Notes: generated by a model not told the origin, from the sequence alone. Shown: positions 27,356 to 38,782, counted from the stretch's first letter. The stretch: 64,000 nt of DNA from JABFSM01 sp963762545 (GCA_963762545.1 CAVXLC010000001.1:558001-622000), one strand, 5' to 3'. Numbers and translations: made by a program.

Positions 27356-28474
27356 ATGTCGGATGCCTTTCTCAGCTCCGACGACTTCGATGAACAAGCC
27401 CACCAACTCTATAATCAAGGACGGTACGACGAAGCCTTGGAGACCCTGAAAGACGGTCTCGCACTCTACCCCAGCGCGGTGGAACTCCATATCGGGATGG
27501 GCTACGCCTATCTCGCCCGCGAAGAGTTCGCGTGGTCCCGGCGCGCCTTCGAACAGGCCCTGTCCCTCGACCACGACCACGAAGACGCGCTGGCCGGCAT
27601 GGGGGAAGCGCTCCTGGCCGTGGGCGATCAGCGCGGTGCGCTGGCCAGCTTCGAACGGCTGCTCGGACTCGGATTCCAGGATGACCACGAGATGATGCTG
27701 CAGGCGGGGCGCGCCCTGTTCCGCAGCGGGCTGCTCGCGCAGGCGTATCGCTTCTTCGATCTGGCCCAGACCGCCGAGCCGGATTGCGCCGAGGCCGCGG
27801 CCTGCCTGGGCTACGTGTCCCACCGCCTCGGTCGCGATGGCGGCGCGTTTTTCTGGTTGCGGCGCACGCTCGCGATCGACCCGAAATACTCCGAGGCGCG
27901 GATCTACCTGGCCAACATGCTGTACGATCGCGGGGAGAGCGGGGCCGCTCTCAAGCACCTCGAGAAGACCGAGCCCGAGGATCATTTCGATGAGCTGGGG
28001 CTCTGGCGTACCGTCGAGCTCAAGAAGACGCTCTATCGCCTCGCCGACGATGATCTGGAGCTGGCGCCGTGGCTGGGGCGGCTGGGGGAGCTGGCTCCCG
28101 ATCCCGACCCCACCGAGGACCTGCTGGCGGAGATCGAGGCCCAGCAGCTCGACGGCAGCGTGCGCGACCCCAATCAGCTGGAGCTGTTCGGCGCGCTGCT
28201 CCAGGACCTGCCCGGCATGCAGCGCAAGCACGGACGCAGCGACCCGCACCAGATCACCACCCTCGCGGGAACGACGCTCAAGGGGACCTGGGACGAAATC
28301 CTGCTGCAGCTCAAGGCGGACGAGCGCGGCGCGGTGCAGCTCTCACTCACGGAATTCATGGCCGGCGAAGCCCGCCGCAGCCAGGAAGAGACCGGCGTGA
28401 TCATTCCGCTCACCGACGCCGAGGCGTTCATCCGCGGGAGTGCCGAAGCGGGAGTCCTTCGGATCGTCCAGTGA
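27356..28474 (+). CDS. Tetratricopeptide-repeat protein
   Basis: The protein has 372 residues with at least four TPR units between residues ~10 and 210, e.g. Q-L-Y-N-Q-G-R-Y-D-E-A-L-E-T-L, the A-F-E-Q-A-L-S-L-D unit, and A-L-A-S-F-E-R-L-L-G-L-G. It has no signal peptide and is acidic, so it is a cytoplasmic protein-interaction scaffold. The C-terminal ~110 residues (from G-T-T-L-K-G-T-W-D-E-I-L) form a separate unrecognised domain. The ATG is preceded by GAGG. Its stop overlaps the GTG start of the M16 peptidase gene, suggesting coupled expression. Confidence 0.8.
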   Translation: MSDAFLSSDDFDEQAHQLYNQGRYDEALETLKDGLALYPSAVELHIGMGYAYLAREEFAWSRRAFEQALSLDHDHEDALAGMGEALLAVGDQRGALASFERLLGLGFQDDHEMMLQAGRALFRSGLLAQAYRFFDLAQTAEPDCAEAAACLGYVSHRLGRDGGAFFWLRRTLAIDPKYSEARIYLANMLYDRGESGAALKHLEKTEPEDHFDELGLWRTVELKKTLYRLADDDLELAPWLGRLGELAPDPDPTEDLLAEIEAQQLDGSVRDPNQLELFGALLQDLPGMQRKHGRSDPHQITTLAGTTLKGTWDEILLQLKADERGAVQLSLTEFMAGEARRSQEETGVIIPLTDAEAFIRGSAEAGVLRIVQ

Positions 28475-31086
28475 TCCCCCGCTGGACCGCGGGTGTCCGC
28501 CGCGAGGTCCTCTCCAACGGCCTCTCGCTGCTGGTCCAGCGCGATCCGACCGCGCCCGCGGTGGCGGTGGTGAGCCACGTGCGGGCCGGGTTCTTCGACG
28601 AGCCCGACCGTCTCTCCGGCATCAGCCATGTGCTGGAGCACATGCTGTTCAAGGGTACCCCGACCCGCGGGGTGGGGCAGATCGCTCAGGAGACCAAGGC
28701 CGCCGGCGGATACCTCAACGCGGCCACCAGCTACGACCACACGACGTACTACGCCGTGCTCCCGGCCGGCTCGCTCGCCGTTGCCCTCGATCTGCAATCC
28801 GATGCGCTTCGCCGCAGCACCCTCGACCCCGACGAGCTGCGGCGCGAGCTCAGGGTGATCATCGAGGAGGCGCGCCGCAAACTCGACACCCCGTCGGCGG
28901 TAACCTCGGAGACCCTGGCCGCGCTGCTGTTCGACCGGCATCGGATCCGCCGCTGGCGGATCGGTACCGAGGCGCAGCTGGCCGCCCTGTCCCACGACGA
29001 CCTGTCCGGCTACTACCGCTCCCGCTATGTGCCCGCGCGCACCATCGTCTCGATGACCGGTGATCTCGATCCCGACCTGGCGCTCGACGCCGCGCGGGAA
29101 TTCTTCGGGAGCTGGCCGGCCGCTGCCTTCGCCGAGGATCCCTCGCCGGAGGAGCCACCGCATCGCGAGGTCCGGGCCCGCACCCTGCGGGGCGATGTGC
29201 GCCGCGCCGACCTGTCGGTGGGCTGGCGGGGCGTCCCCGCGCTGCATCCGGACGCCGCGGCACTCGACGTCGCGGCGGCCGTCCTGGGCGCCGGCCGGGC
29301 GAGCTGGCTCTATCGCTCCCTGCGGGCCCCCGGGCACGTGATGTCGGTGGGAACCTGGCACTACTCCCCGACCGAAGTGGGGATCTTCTCGGTTGCCGCC
29401 GACCTCGACGCCTCCCGGCTGTCGGAGGCGCTCGAGGGCATCGCGGCGAGCGTGGCGCGCCTCCGTGCCACGGGTCCGTCGAGCGATGATCTGTCCCGGG
29501 TCCGGCGGTTGCTCCGGGCGCGCTGGGCCCGCCGCCTCGAGACGGTCGAAGGCCGGGCCGCCGCGTTGGCCGCAGCCGAAGCGCTGGGTAGCGTGGATCT
29601 GCTGGACCAGGAATACGAACGCCTGCTGGCGGTCACTCCGGACGATGTGCGGCGGGTCGCGAGCGAGTGGCTGGCGCCGGACGCCGTCGCCGCGGTCGCG
29701 TTTCTCCCCGACGGCGCGGAACCGGAGCTCACTACCGAGCTGCTCCGCGCCGCGTTCGCGACGTCCCGGTCGCCACCGCCGGAGGAACGCGAGCCCCCCG
29801 TGCCGGTGCCGCCTGCCCCGGTTGCGGTCCGGGGGGCGATCACGTCCGGTGTCCTGCACATCGCCCTGCCCGGGGTCGATCTGTTGGTCGGGCGGAAGCC
29901 GGGCGTCCCGCTGGTATCGATCGGCGCTTATCGGCGACGCACGGTGCCCGACACGATCAAGGCGGCCGGTCTCTCTGCGCTCGCGGTGCGCTCGGCGGTG
30001 CGCGGCGCCGGGGGCATGGACGCGGGGGGGCTGGCCCTGGCCTTCGAGCGGCTCGGCGGCGGGCTGGCACCGCACGTCTCGTCGGACTGGTTCGGCTTCG
30101 ACACCTCGGTGCTGGCCGACCAGGCGGTCGAAGGGGCCGGCCTGCTTCACTCGGTACTGCATGCACCGGGATTCGATGAAGGCGAAGTGGACCGGGAGCG
30201 CGGTACCCTGGCCGACGAGGTGGCCCAGGCCGCCGACGATATGCTTCGCTATCCGGTACAGCTCGCCCTTCGCGCGGGTTTCGGGGATTCGGGATACGGG
30301 CTGCCGGCGCAGGGACTCCCCGAATCGGTAGCGGCGCTGACCGCGGGCATGGTGCGGGGGTGGCACGCCTGCGAGCTGGCCGAAGGCCGCACCGCGGTGG
30401 TGGCGGTCGGAGATCTGGAGCCGGAACGATTTGCCGAACGGCTCGCCGGGTGGTTCGGAAAGGACCCGCCCCGCGATCCGGCTCCCATCGCGACCGGAGG
30501 AGCCTGGCGCACGCTGGAGGGACCCGGGGTGGTGGCGATCGAGCGGGCCAAGCGTCAGACCGGACTCGCCATCCTGTTCCCGGGACCCTCGCGCACCGAT
30601 CCCGATCGGTTTGCCGCGATGGTGTGGTCGGCGATCGCGAGCGGGCTGGGCGGCCGGCTGTTCCACGCGCTTCGCGACAAGCAATCGCTGGCGTACACGG
30701 TGATCGCGTCGTCCTGGCAGCGAGCGGGCGCGGGAGCGCTGCTGCTGTACCTCGCCACGTCGCCGGAGCGGGAAGCGGAGGCGCGCGACGCCTTGTTGCT
30801 CGAGCTGGCGCGGTTTCGTGACGCGCCTCCCGATCGCGAGGAGCTGGTGCGGGCCATCAGTTATCTCGCGGGCCAGGCCCAGGTCCAGCGGCAGACCGCG
30901 GCCGCGGTGGCGGGCGAGGTGGCGGAAAGCTGGCTGATCGGGACCGGCCTCGAGGAGCTCGCGGACCCGGCGGCGGGATTCAAGCAGGTCACCGCCGAGG
31001 CGATCCGCATGCTGGCGCGGCGGTATCTGGACCCCGAGCTCCGCGTGGAAGGCATCGTCCGGGGGCGGGGCGGCGGCGCGTCCTGA
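28471..31086 (+). CDS. M16-family zinc peptidase, two-module single chain
   Basis: The protein has 871 residues with two pitrilysin-type modules. The first carries the inverted zinc motif H-V-L-E-H (residues 53-57) and the downstream Glu in E-E-A-R-R-K (~131). The second, from ~residue 450, lacks the zinc motif and is the usual inactive partner; its R-x-x-x-Y-equivalent region includes L-R-D-K-Q-S-L-A-Y-T. Such enzymes degrade short peptides or process precursors. No signal peptide is visible. The GTG start at 28471 overlaps the TPR gene stop (GTGA). Confidence 0.9.
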   Translation: MIPRWTAGVRREVLSNGLSLLVQRDPTAPAVAVVSHVRAGFFDEPDRLSGISHVLEHMLFKGTPTRGVGQIAQETKAAGGYLNAATSYDHTTYYAVLPAGSLAVALDLQSDALRRSTLDPDELRRELRVIIEEARRKLDTPSAVTSETLAALLFDRHRIRRWRIGTEAQLAALSHDDLSGYYRSRYVPARTIVSMTGDLDPDLALDAAREFFGSWPAAAFAEDPSPEEPPHREVRARTLRGDVRRADLSVGWRGVPALHPDAAALDVAAAVLGAGRASWLYRSLRAPGHVMSVGTWHYSPTEVGIFSVAADLDASRLSEALEGIAASVARLRATGPSSDDLSRVRRLLRARWARRLETVEGRAAALAAAEALGSVDLLDQEYERLLAVTPDDVRRVASEWLAPDAVAAVAFLPDGAEPELTTELLRAAFATSRSPPPEEREPPVPVPPAPVAVRGAITSGVLHIALPGVDLLVGRKPGVPLVSIGAYRRRTVPDTIKAAGLSALAVRSAVRGAGGMDAGGLALAFERLGGGLAPHVSSDWFGFDTSVLADQAVEGAGLLHSVLHAPGFDEGEVDRERGTLADEVAQAADDMLRYPVQLALRAGFGDSGYGLPAQGLPESVAALTAGMVRGWHACELAEGRTAVVAVGDLEPERFAERLAGWFGKDPPRDPAPIATGGAWRTLEGPGVVAIERAKRQTGLAILFPGPSRTDPDRFAAMVWSAIASGLGGRLFHALRDKQSLAYTVIASSWQRAGAGALLLYLATSPEREAEARDALLLELARFRDAPPDREELVRAISYLAGQAQVQRQTAAAVAGEVAESWLIGTGLEELADPAAGFKQVTAEAIRMLARRYLDPELRVEGIVRGRGGGAS

Positions 31087-31119
31087 AGGCTCGCCGGGCC
31101 GTGCTGGTATGTTTCCGGC

Positions 31120-31644
31120 ATGGCCTCGCAACGTCCCTGGTGGTCGCCGGCCGATATCCTGACCGCCGTGCGCCTCCCTCTTGCCGTCGCGTTCGTCGCC
31201 ATTCCCGACAGTGGCGCGCGACTGGCCATTCTCGCGGCGGCGGGCGCGAGCGATTTCGCCGATGGCCTGGTGGCGCGGCGGTGGGGCGGCTCGCGGCTGG
31301 GATCGTTCCTGGATCCGGTCGCCGACAAGCTCTTCATGGCCTGCGCCTTTGCCGTGGTGCTGGTGTCGGGCGCGCTCAATCTGTTCGAAATCCTCGGTGT
31401 GCTCGCCCGGGACTTCGCGACCGCACTGGCCTTTCTCGCCACGGTGCTGTTTACCCGGCCCGCCGCGATTCCCGCCCGGTTGGGCGGCAAGGCGGTGACC
31501 ATCGGTCAACTACTCACCCTCCTGGCCTTCCTGCTCGGCTCGGAGCTGTTGCGGCCGGTCGCGTGGGCCACCGCCGCCGTGGCGCTCTATGCGATTTGGG
31601 ACTATGCCCGGGTGGCGCGGGAGAAGCGGCCATTGGGAGAATGA
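31120..31644 (+). CDS. CDP-alcohol phosphatidyltransferase family membrane protein
   Basis: The protein has 174 residues with several membrane helices and the complete catalytic signature D-F-A-D-G-L-V-A-R ... G-S-F-L-D-P-V-A-D-K at residues ~45-70. This motif binds Mg and the CDP-linked substrate. The size and L-x-A-V-R-L-P-L start resemble phosphatidylglycerophosphate synthase (PgsA), but the acceptor cannot be decided from sequence. It makes a phospholipid at the inner membrane. It starts 33 bases after the M16 gene. Confidence 0.87.
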   Translation: MASQRPWWSPADILTAVRLPLAVAFVAIPDSGARLAILAAAGASDFADGLVARRWGGSRLGSFLDPVADKLFMACAFAVVLVSGALNLFEILGVLARDFATALAFLATVLFTRPAAIPARLGGKAVTIGQLLTLLAFLLGSELLRPVAWATAAVALYAIWDYARVAREKRPLGE

Positions 31645-31713
31645 TTCTGAGGCTTCGCCCAGGACGCGGGGGCGCGAAGCGGCGACGGAACGAGGAGGTC
31701 AGGAAGGACATTC

Positions 31714-32127
31714 ATGCAAGACGAACATGTTCGAAACGCGACGGTCTCGTGGGAAGGCGGCATGCGGTTTCGCGGCGGTGCGGCGGGCGGCCCGACCGCG
31801 CTCATCGACGCCGACGGCGAGGCGGCGCCCGGGCCGATGGTCGCGCTGCTGCTCGCGGCGTCGGCCTGCGCTGGAGCCGACATCGTCAGCATTCTCCAGA
31901 AGATGCAGGTGTCCCTGAAGCAGTTCAGCATCGAGGCGAGCGGGCGCCGGGCGCCGGAGCATCCCAAGCGCTACCTCACGCTGCACTTCGTCTACCGGAT
32001 GGAGGGCCAGGGGCTCGACGAGGCCAAGGCGCGGCGCGCGATCGACCTGTCGCACCAGAAGTACTGCTCGGTGCTCCATTCGTTGAATGCCGATATCGCC
32101 ATCACATACGACATTTCGATCGGGTGA
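31714..32127 (+). CDS. OsmC-family protein
   Basis: The protein has 137 residues in the OsmC/Ohr fold. The two conserved redox Cys are present: Cys52 in A-A-S-A-C-A-G and the one in Q-K-Y-C-S-V-L-H (~117). OsmC proteins are thiol-dependent peroxidases for organic hydroperoxides, although the YhfA-like subgroup has no proven activity. The GGAAGGA site before the ATG at 31714 is strong. The stop overlaps a possible GTG start of the next gene. Confidence 0.88.
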   Translation: MQDEHVRNATVSWEGGMRFRGGAAGGPTALIDADGEAAPGPMVALLLAASACAGADIVSILQKMQVSLKQFSIEASGRRAPEHPKRYLTLHFVYRMEGQGLDEAKARRAIDLSHQKYCSVLHSLNADIAITYDISIG

Positions 32128-32129
32128 GG

Positions 32130-32612
32130 ATGCGCCGCGCGAGCGCGCGAGCGCTCTTTCTGCTCTGCTGGACCGCTGCGCCGCTGGCGGCCCAGCGCCA
32201 GGGGCTGGTGTTCGAGTGGGGCGTCCACGGCACCGTCACCGCCTCGACCGGCGGACCGATCGGGCTGGTGGCCGGCCCCCGGGTGGCGCTGCGCAGTGTC
32301 GGGGGCACCCGGGTGGCCCTCTCGGCGGGCGCCGGCTTCCGGGGCGATCGTTCCTCCGCGCGCGGCGAGGCCGCCCTGGAATACGTGCTGAGTCCCCGGG
32401 CGGCAAGCCGCGCCAGCGTGTATCTCGGAGGAGGCCTTGCCGGGGTGGTTGGGGGAGGGAAGGGCGCCTATCTGATGGTCTACGCCGGCCTGGAGCGAAG
32501 TCCCGGCCTGCCCGCGGGGTGGGCGGTCGAGGCCGGTCTGGGCGGCGGTTTCCGTATTCGTGCCGCGTATCACTGGAGGCGCTTTCCCCCCGGCTGGCGC
32601 CCGCAGAAATGA
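32130..32612 (+). CDS. Exported barrel-like protein of unknown function
   Basis: The protein has 160 residues with a signal peptide ending L-A-A-Q. The mature part is made of Gly-rich strands (L-V-F-E-W-G-V-H-G, A-S-V-Y-L-G-G-G-L-A, F-R-I-R-A-A-Y-H-W) as in a small outer-membrane barrel. No family is recognised. Start may be the ATG at 32130 or the GTG at 32124 that overlaps the OsmC stop. A strong hairpin follows its stop. Confidence 0.6.
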   Translation: MRRASARALFLLCWTAAPLAAQRQGLVFEWGVHGTVTASTGGPIGLVAGPRVALRSVGGTRVALSAGAGFRGDRSSARGEAALEYVLSPRAASRASVYLGGGLAGVVGGGKGAYLMVYAGLERSPGLPAGWAVEAGLGGGFRIRAAYHWRRFPPGWRPQK

Positions 32613-32616
32613 CAAA

Positions 32617-32644
32617 GGCCGCCCGGGTCAGATACCGGGCGGCC
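32617..32644. terminator. Bidirectional terminator hairpin
   Basis: GGCCGCCCGG and CCGGGCGGCC form a perfect 10-bp stem around an 8-base loop between convergent genes. On the minus strand it is followed by TTTGTCATTT, giving a reasonable U-tract; on the plus strand the tail is weaker (CGCCTT). Confidence 0.75.
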
Positions 32645-32665
32645 CGCCTTCATCGAGAACCGCGC

Positions 32666-32938
32666 TCAGGTGGTCGAAGAGCCCGCGACTTCGGGCTTGC
32701 CCCGCACGACCGGCTTGCAGAACCGTTCTCCGAGCAGGCGGACCTGGGTCAGCTGCTCTTCACTCAGATCGGCGTAGCGTTCGGCGAGATACTGCATGGT
32801 GTCGTCGATCCATTCCTTCTGGTGCTCGGGCTCGGCTTCGAGGACGCCGCAACGCAGAATGTGGCTGAAGAGCTCGTCCCTGGCCTGCTCGACCACCGAA
32901 GGCCCCGCAGAGCGTTCGGTCTTCTTCTTGTTCGTCAT
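32666..32938 (-). CDS. Small protein of unknown function
   Basis: The protein has 90 residues: a basic start (M-T-N-K-K-K-T-E-R), then a mostly helical, acidic body (W-I-D-D-T-M-Q-Y-L-A-E-R-Y-A-D-L-S-E-E-Q). It has no signal or membrane segment, and no family is recognised. I chose the ATG at 32938 over 32989 because AAGGA lies seven bases upstream. The gene stands alone, with an inverted repeat in its leader and a shared terminator after it. Confidence 0.6.
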   Translation of the reverse strand: MTNKKKTERSAGPSVVEQARDELFSHILRCGVLEAEPEHQKEWIDDTMQYLAERYADLSEEQLTQVRLLGERFCKPVVRGKPEVAGSSTT

Positions 32939-32982
32939 GCACCGTCCTTTATTGGTGGAGGCCGGGTACATTACCCCGGCGT

Positions 32983-33013
32983 AAGCCATTGCTCACAAAG
33001 AATATAATGGCTT
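32983..33013. promoter_or_regulatory. Inverted repeat upstream of the small leftward gene
   Basis: AAGCCATT (32983-32990) and AATGGCTT (33006-33013) are perfect complements around a 15-base AT-rich spacer containing TATATT on the minus strand, which may be a -10 box for the gene starting at 32938. An operator role is inferred from this overlap. Confidence 0.35.
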
Positions 33014-33127
33014 GTACCGTTCGGGCGCAAAGGTCCGGCACGACTGCAGCCGGGAACGGCGTTAATTACATTAGGCGGCGCCCCGAAATCGGCGGCCGGG
33101 GTCTTCGGCAGGTGACCAGGCGGGTGT

Positions 33128-33433
33128 ATGGCGGATCATGACGAAGTGTACGGCGATGACCGGGTGCACGCGCTCCGCGGCATGTTGCGGTCGCTGGCCG
33201 AGCGGATTGCGGAGCTGGATCGGTCCGGTCAGCTGCTGGCCCAGGTGCCCGAGCTGCTCGAACGCCTGGGCGCGCTCCGATCCGAGTTGTTTCACTACGA
33301 GGTCCGCTTGACCTATGACACCCCGGAAGTGGCCGAGCACCGCAGGCTGGTCGAGAAGGCGCGCGAGCTTCCGGACTTCCTGAACCCCGATCCCGAGGAC
33401 GACGATCCATGGCGCAAGCCCCGGCAGGAATGA
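33128..33433 (+). CDS. Small helical protein of unknown function
   Basis: The protein has 101 residues and is strongly helical and charged, with a heptad-like pattern across L-R-S-L-A-E-R-I-A-E-L and V-P-E-L-L-E-R-L-G-A-L. The tail is acidic (N-P-D-P-E-D-D-D-P-W). It has no signal peptide. No family is recognised. It overlaps the next gene by 25 bases, so it is the first gene of the thiol-redox unit ending with kup. Confidence 0.6.
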   Translation: MADHDEVYGDDRVHALRGMLRSLAERIAELDRSGQLLAQVPELLERLGALRSELFHYEVRLTYDTPEVAEHRRLVEKARELPDFLNPDPEDDDPWRKPRQE

Positions 33434-34107
33434 ACCGGTTCTACTTCGTCCTGGGTGTCGCGGCCCTGGCCGGCATCGCGGCGCTGGTCTATCAGGTTCA
33501 GAAGCCCAAGGCGGTGAGCATCCCGGTCAATGTGACGGTCCTGGCGGCCGACACCGCCGGCTTTCGCGGCTACCTGCTGGGCTCCGACTCGGCCAAGATC
33601 GAGGTCACCGAATACGCCGACTACCAGTGCCCCTATTGTCAGGACTTCGAGAGCATCCAGTTTCCGGCGGTCAAGCAGCAGCTGATCGAAACCGGGATCG
33701 CTCGCTGGCGCTACCGGGACTTCCCGCTCGACATGCACCCCAATTCACGAGTTGCGGCCCATGCCGCCGCGTGCGCCGACGATCAGGGGAAGTATTGGCC
33801 GATGCACGAGAGTCTCTACCAGCACCAGGCCGAATGGGCTCCCAAGAAGAATCCGGCCGGCACGTTCTCGGATTACGCCAAGGTCGCTGGGCTGGACGTG
33901 ACCCTGTACGATCAATGCATGAAGGCCGCCAAGTTCGCCGGAAGGATTCAGGCCAGCTACGACGAGGGCCTCAAGCTGGGTGTCTCGGGCACGCCCAGCT
34001 ATGTCATCGCCGGCCGGCTCTATTCCAACGTCCTGCCCTCTGACAGCATCCGCGCCATCGTCATGCGCTCGCTGCCGCCGTCCACGCCACCGTCGCCCAC
34101 TCCATGA
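33409..34107 (+). CDS. DsbA-type thioredoxin-fold protein, membrane anchored
   Basis: The protein has 232 residues with an N-terminal anchor (~12-28), so the thioredoxin domain lies outside the cytoplasm. The active site is C-P-Y-C (Cys74, Cys77) in Y-A-D-Y-Q-C-P-Y-C-Q-D-F. The cis-proline loop is G-V-S-G-T-P-S-Y-V. It resembles the DSBA-like (thioredoxin_4) group that forms disulfides in exported proteins. A VKOR-type protein, the usual reoxidase, is encoded next. ATG 33409 has GAGG upstream; ATG 33430 is an alternative. Confidence 0.9.
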   Translation: MAQAPAGMNRFYFVLGVAALAGIAALVYQVQKPKAVSIPVNVTVLAADTAGFRGYLLGSDSAKIEVTEYADYQCPYCQDFESIQFPAVKQQLIETGIARWRYRDFPLDMHPNSRVAAHAAACADDQGKYWPMHESLYQHQAEWAPKKNPAGTFSDYAKVAGLDVTLYDQCMKAAKFAGRIQASYDEGLKLGVSGTPSYVIAGRLYSNVLPSDSIRAIVMRSLPPSTPPSPTP

Positions 34108-34538
34108 GCCGTGCCCGGATGGCCATTGCGCTGCTGTGCATGGCCGGCCTGTTCGTGGCCATCTACCTCTATCTGTTCAAGATCGGGAAGATCGGCACGC
34201 TGGCCTGCGGTACCGGCGCCTGCGAGACGGTGCAGCTCTCCCCCCAGAGCCGGTTTCTCGGGGTCGAGGTGTCGCTCATCGGGGTGATGGGGTACGGGGT
34301 GATGCTGGCCCTGGCGCTGCTGGCCCTGCAGCCCCGCTACGCGGGGCGGTCCGGGCCGGCCACTCTGCTGTTCCTGCTGTCGTCGGGCGCCCTCCTGTTC
34401 ACCGGATACCTGACCACCCTCGAGCTCTTCGTCATCCATGCGATTTGCCGCTGGTGCGTCGGCTCGGCGGTGATCGTGGTGTCCATTTTCGGCTTCGCCC
34501 TGTACGATCGCCGTAAGAGGGCGCCCGCCCAGACATGA
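34104..34538 (+). CDS. Vitamin K epoxide reductase (VKOR) family protein
   Basis: The protein has 144 residues and four membrane helices. The four conserved Cys are present: a loop pair Cys35 and Cys40 and the active-site C-R-W-C (Cys115, Cys118) after the third helix. The Ser/Leu-rich V-S-L-I-G-V-M-G-Y segment is typical. Bacterial VKOR reoxidises DsbA-like proteins, passing electrons to quinone. Its start overlaps the DsbA stop (ATGA) and its stop overlaps the kup start (ATGA), so the three genes are chained. Confidence 0.9.
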   Translation: MSRARMAIALLCMAGLFVAIYLYLFKIGKIGTLACGTGACETVQLSPQSRFLGVEVSLIGVMGYGVMLALALLALQPRYAGRSGPATLLFLLSSGALLFTGYLTTLELFVIHAICRWCVGSAVIVVSIFGFALYDRRKRAPAQT

Positions 34539-36462
34539 GCGACGACGCGGGACCGCGGCGCACCCCGCCGCGGGCAAAGGCGCTCGCCATCTGGTCTCTC
34601 GCCGCCCTCGGGGTGGTATACGGCGACATCGGCACCAGCCCGCTCTACGCGCTCAAGGAGTCGTTCCTGCCGGTGCACGGCCTGCCCCCGACCCCGGAGA
34701 ATGTGCTCGGGGTGCTCTCGCTCATCTTCTGGTCGCTCACCTTCGTCATCTCCTTCAAGTACGTCACGATCCTCCTTCAGGCCGACAACCGGGGCGAGGG
34801 CGGCATCCTCGCGCTCCTGGCGTTGGTGCGCCCGAAGGACGAGGCGAGGGGCGCCAAGCGATTGCTGGTGCTCCTCGGTCTGTTCGGCGCCGCGCTGCTC
34901 TACGGGGACGGGGTCATCACTCCGGCCGTGTCGGTCCTGGGCGCGCTCGAGGGCATTGACGTGGCGACACCGGCCTTCCGGGAATACGTGGTGCCGATCG
35001 CGATTCTCATCCTCATCGTCCTCTTTGTGGCCCAGCGCCGCGGCACCGCGGGGATCGGGAAGGTGTTCGGGCCGGTGATGGTCCTGTGGTTCGTCGCCAT
35101 CGCCGGATTGGGCATCGGGGGCATCCTGCGGGAGCCGACGGTGCTCCGCGCCTTGTCACCGGTATACGCGGTGAATTTCTTCGCGGACGATGGCCTGAAG
35201 GGCTTCCTGATTCTGGGGTCGGTGGTGCTGGTGCTCACCGGTGGCGAGGCGCTGTACGCCGACATGGGGCACTTCGGACCCCGTCCGATCCGGGTGGCCT
35301 GGTTCGGCATGGTGCTTCCGGCCCTGCTGCTCAACTATTTCGGGCAAGGGGCCCTCCTCCTGTCGGATCCGTCGGGAATCGACAACCCCTTTTATCGCCT
35401 GGTACCGCCCGCCTTCCTCTATCCCATGGTTGTCCTGTCGACCACCGCCGCGGTCGTGGCCAGCCAGGCCCTCATCAGCGGCGCGTTTTCCCTGACGCGG
35501 CAGGCCGTGCAGCTGGGCTACTCTCCCCGGGTGACGGTCATTCACACGTCCCAGGTGGAAGCGGGACAGATCTACATCCCGGAAGTGAACTGGGTCCTCA
35601 TGGTGGCGTGTCTGGCGCTGGTGGTGGGCTTCAGGACGTCCACCAACCTGGCGGGGGCCTACGGGATCGCGGTCACTGGGACGATGTCCATCACGACGGT
35701 GCTGTTCGCCAATGCGGCGCGGACCCGTCTCGGATGGCGGCCCTGGCTGGTGGTGCCGCTGGCGCTGCTGTTCCTGATCGTGGATCTGGCCTTCTTCGCG
35801 GCGAATACCGTGAAGATTCCGGCGGGCGGCTGGTTCCCGATCCTGCTCGCGGTCATCGTCTTCGTGCTGATGGCCACCTGGAGGCGGGGCCGCCTGATCG
35901 TGACCGCCGTGCTGCGCGAGGGTACCCTCCCGATGGATCTCTTCATCAAGGAGATGCTGAAGCGGCCGCCGGTGCGGGTGCCCGGGGTGGCGGTCTTCAT
36001 GACGTCGGATCTGTCGGGGGCGCCGCCGGTGCTGCTGCACCATCTCAAGCACAACAAGGTGCTGCACGAGAAGGTGATCCTGATGTCGCTCGCCACGGGG
36101 GAAATCCCGCAGGTGCCCCCGGGGCAGCGCATCGAGCTGCACGAGCTGGGCGCCGGGATCTTCACGGTGGTCGGCTCGTATGGATTCATGGAGTCGCCCA
36201 ACGTGCCGGACATCGTCCATGGGCTGGCGGCGTTCGGGCTGCACGCCAAGGTCAACGAGACCACCTTCTATCTTGGCCGGGAGACCCTCCTGCCCACCCG
36301 GGCGACTCGTGCGAAGCGGGCCGCCCTGGCGGCGAAGGGTCTCTGGATGGCGATGTGGCGCAAGCGGATCTTCATGGTCATGTCCAACAACGCCCGATCC
36401 GCGACGGCGTTCTTCGGGCTGCCGCCCAACCGGGTCATCGAGCTGGGCGCACAGGTGCAGAT

Positions 36463-36466
<4 letters not shown>
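34535..36466 (+). CDS. kup: Kup-type low-affinity potassium transporter
   Basis: The protein has 643 residues with ~12 membrane helices in the first 440 and a soluble C-terminal domain, as in Kup/HAK. The signature G-V-V-Y-G-D-I-G-T-S-P-L-Y-A-L-K-E is at residues ~26-42, and G-D-G-V-I-T-P-A follows near 127. It imports K+ with H+ across the inner membrane. Its start lies inside the VKOR stop, an unexpected partner for a disulfide system. Its TAG stop shares CTAG with the convergent acs stop. Confidence 0.95.
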
Positions 36467-38469
<2,003 letters not shown>

Positions 38470-38691
38470 AGCTCTCCGGTGAAAGCTGCAGGTAGATGCG
38501 TCCAGTACGGCGCGATGCAGGTGTGCAGTTCCCCATGACCTGTCGCGGAGTGCGATGCGTCCCGGGCGCAATCGGTGTGGTGCTCGCCGGGGTAAGTGAT
38601 TCCGCCGGTGCGAGTTGGTCCCGATGGCACTTTCCTCGCCGTTGGATTGAGTCGAGCGGCGCCGGTGTGGTGCCGCTCGCCACAATCGATT
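38470..38691. other. Divergent intergenic region between acs and the riboswitch
   Basis: These 222 bases must hold the acs promoter on the minus strand and the promoter for the riboswitch transcript on the plus strand. The only clear structure is the inverted repeat at 38653-38679. I see no convincing small gene. Confidence 0.5.
38653..38679. promoter_or_regulatory. Inverted repeat upstream of the riboswitch
   Basis: CGAGCGGC (38653-38660) and GCCGCTCG (38672-38679) are perfect 8-base arms around an 11-base centre. It ends 12 bases before the aptamer, where the promoter for that transcript would be expected, so it may be an operator for STAS-ccm or for the divergent acs gene. Confidence 0.35.
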
Positions 38692-38780
38692 CGCCCGACA
38701 AGAGCACACCCGGAGCGATCCGGGGCCGCAAAGCCAGAGGTCTCGCGAGCGTGAGACGGCTCGGCTGCCGAAGGCAGGAT
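38692..38780 (+). promoter_or_regulatory. GEMM-I-type cyclic-dinucleotide riboswitch aptamer with A at position 20
   Basis: The region aligns by eye with the Vibrio Vc2 GEMM-I aptamer (recalled from memory). AGAGCACACC (38701-38710) matches AGGGCAAACC. A perfect stem CGGA/TCCG is closed by the GNRA tetraloop GCGA (38715-38718). GGGCCGCAAAGCC (38723-38735) matches GGGACGCAAAGCC, with A47 equal to 38730. A P3 stem GTCTC/GAGAC (38740-38744, 38753-38757) follows, then GGCTCGGCTGCCGAAGG. The residue equivalent to G20 is A (38703), the change linked to 3',3'-cGAMP recognition in Geobacter. It should control the STAS-ccm operon starting at 38827. Confidence 0.75.
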
Positions 38781-38782
38781 CC

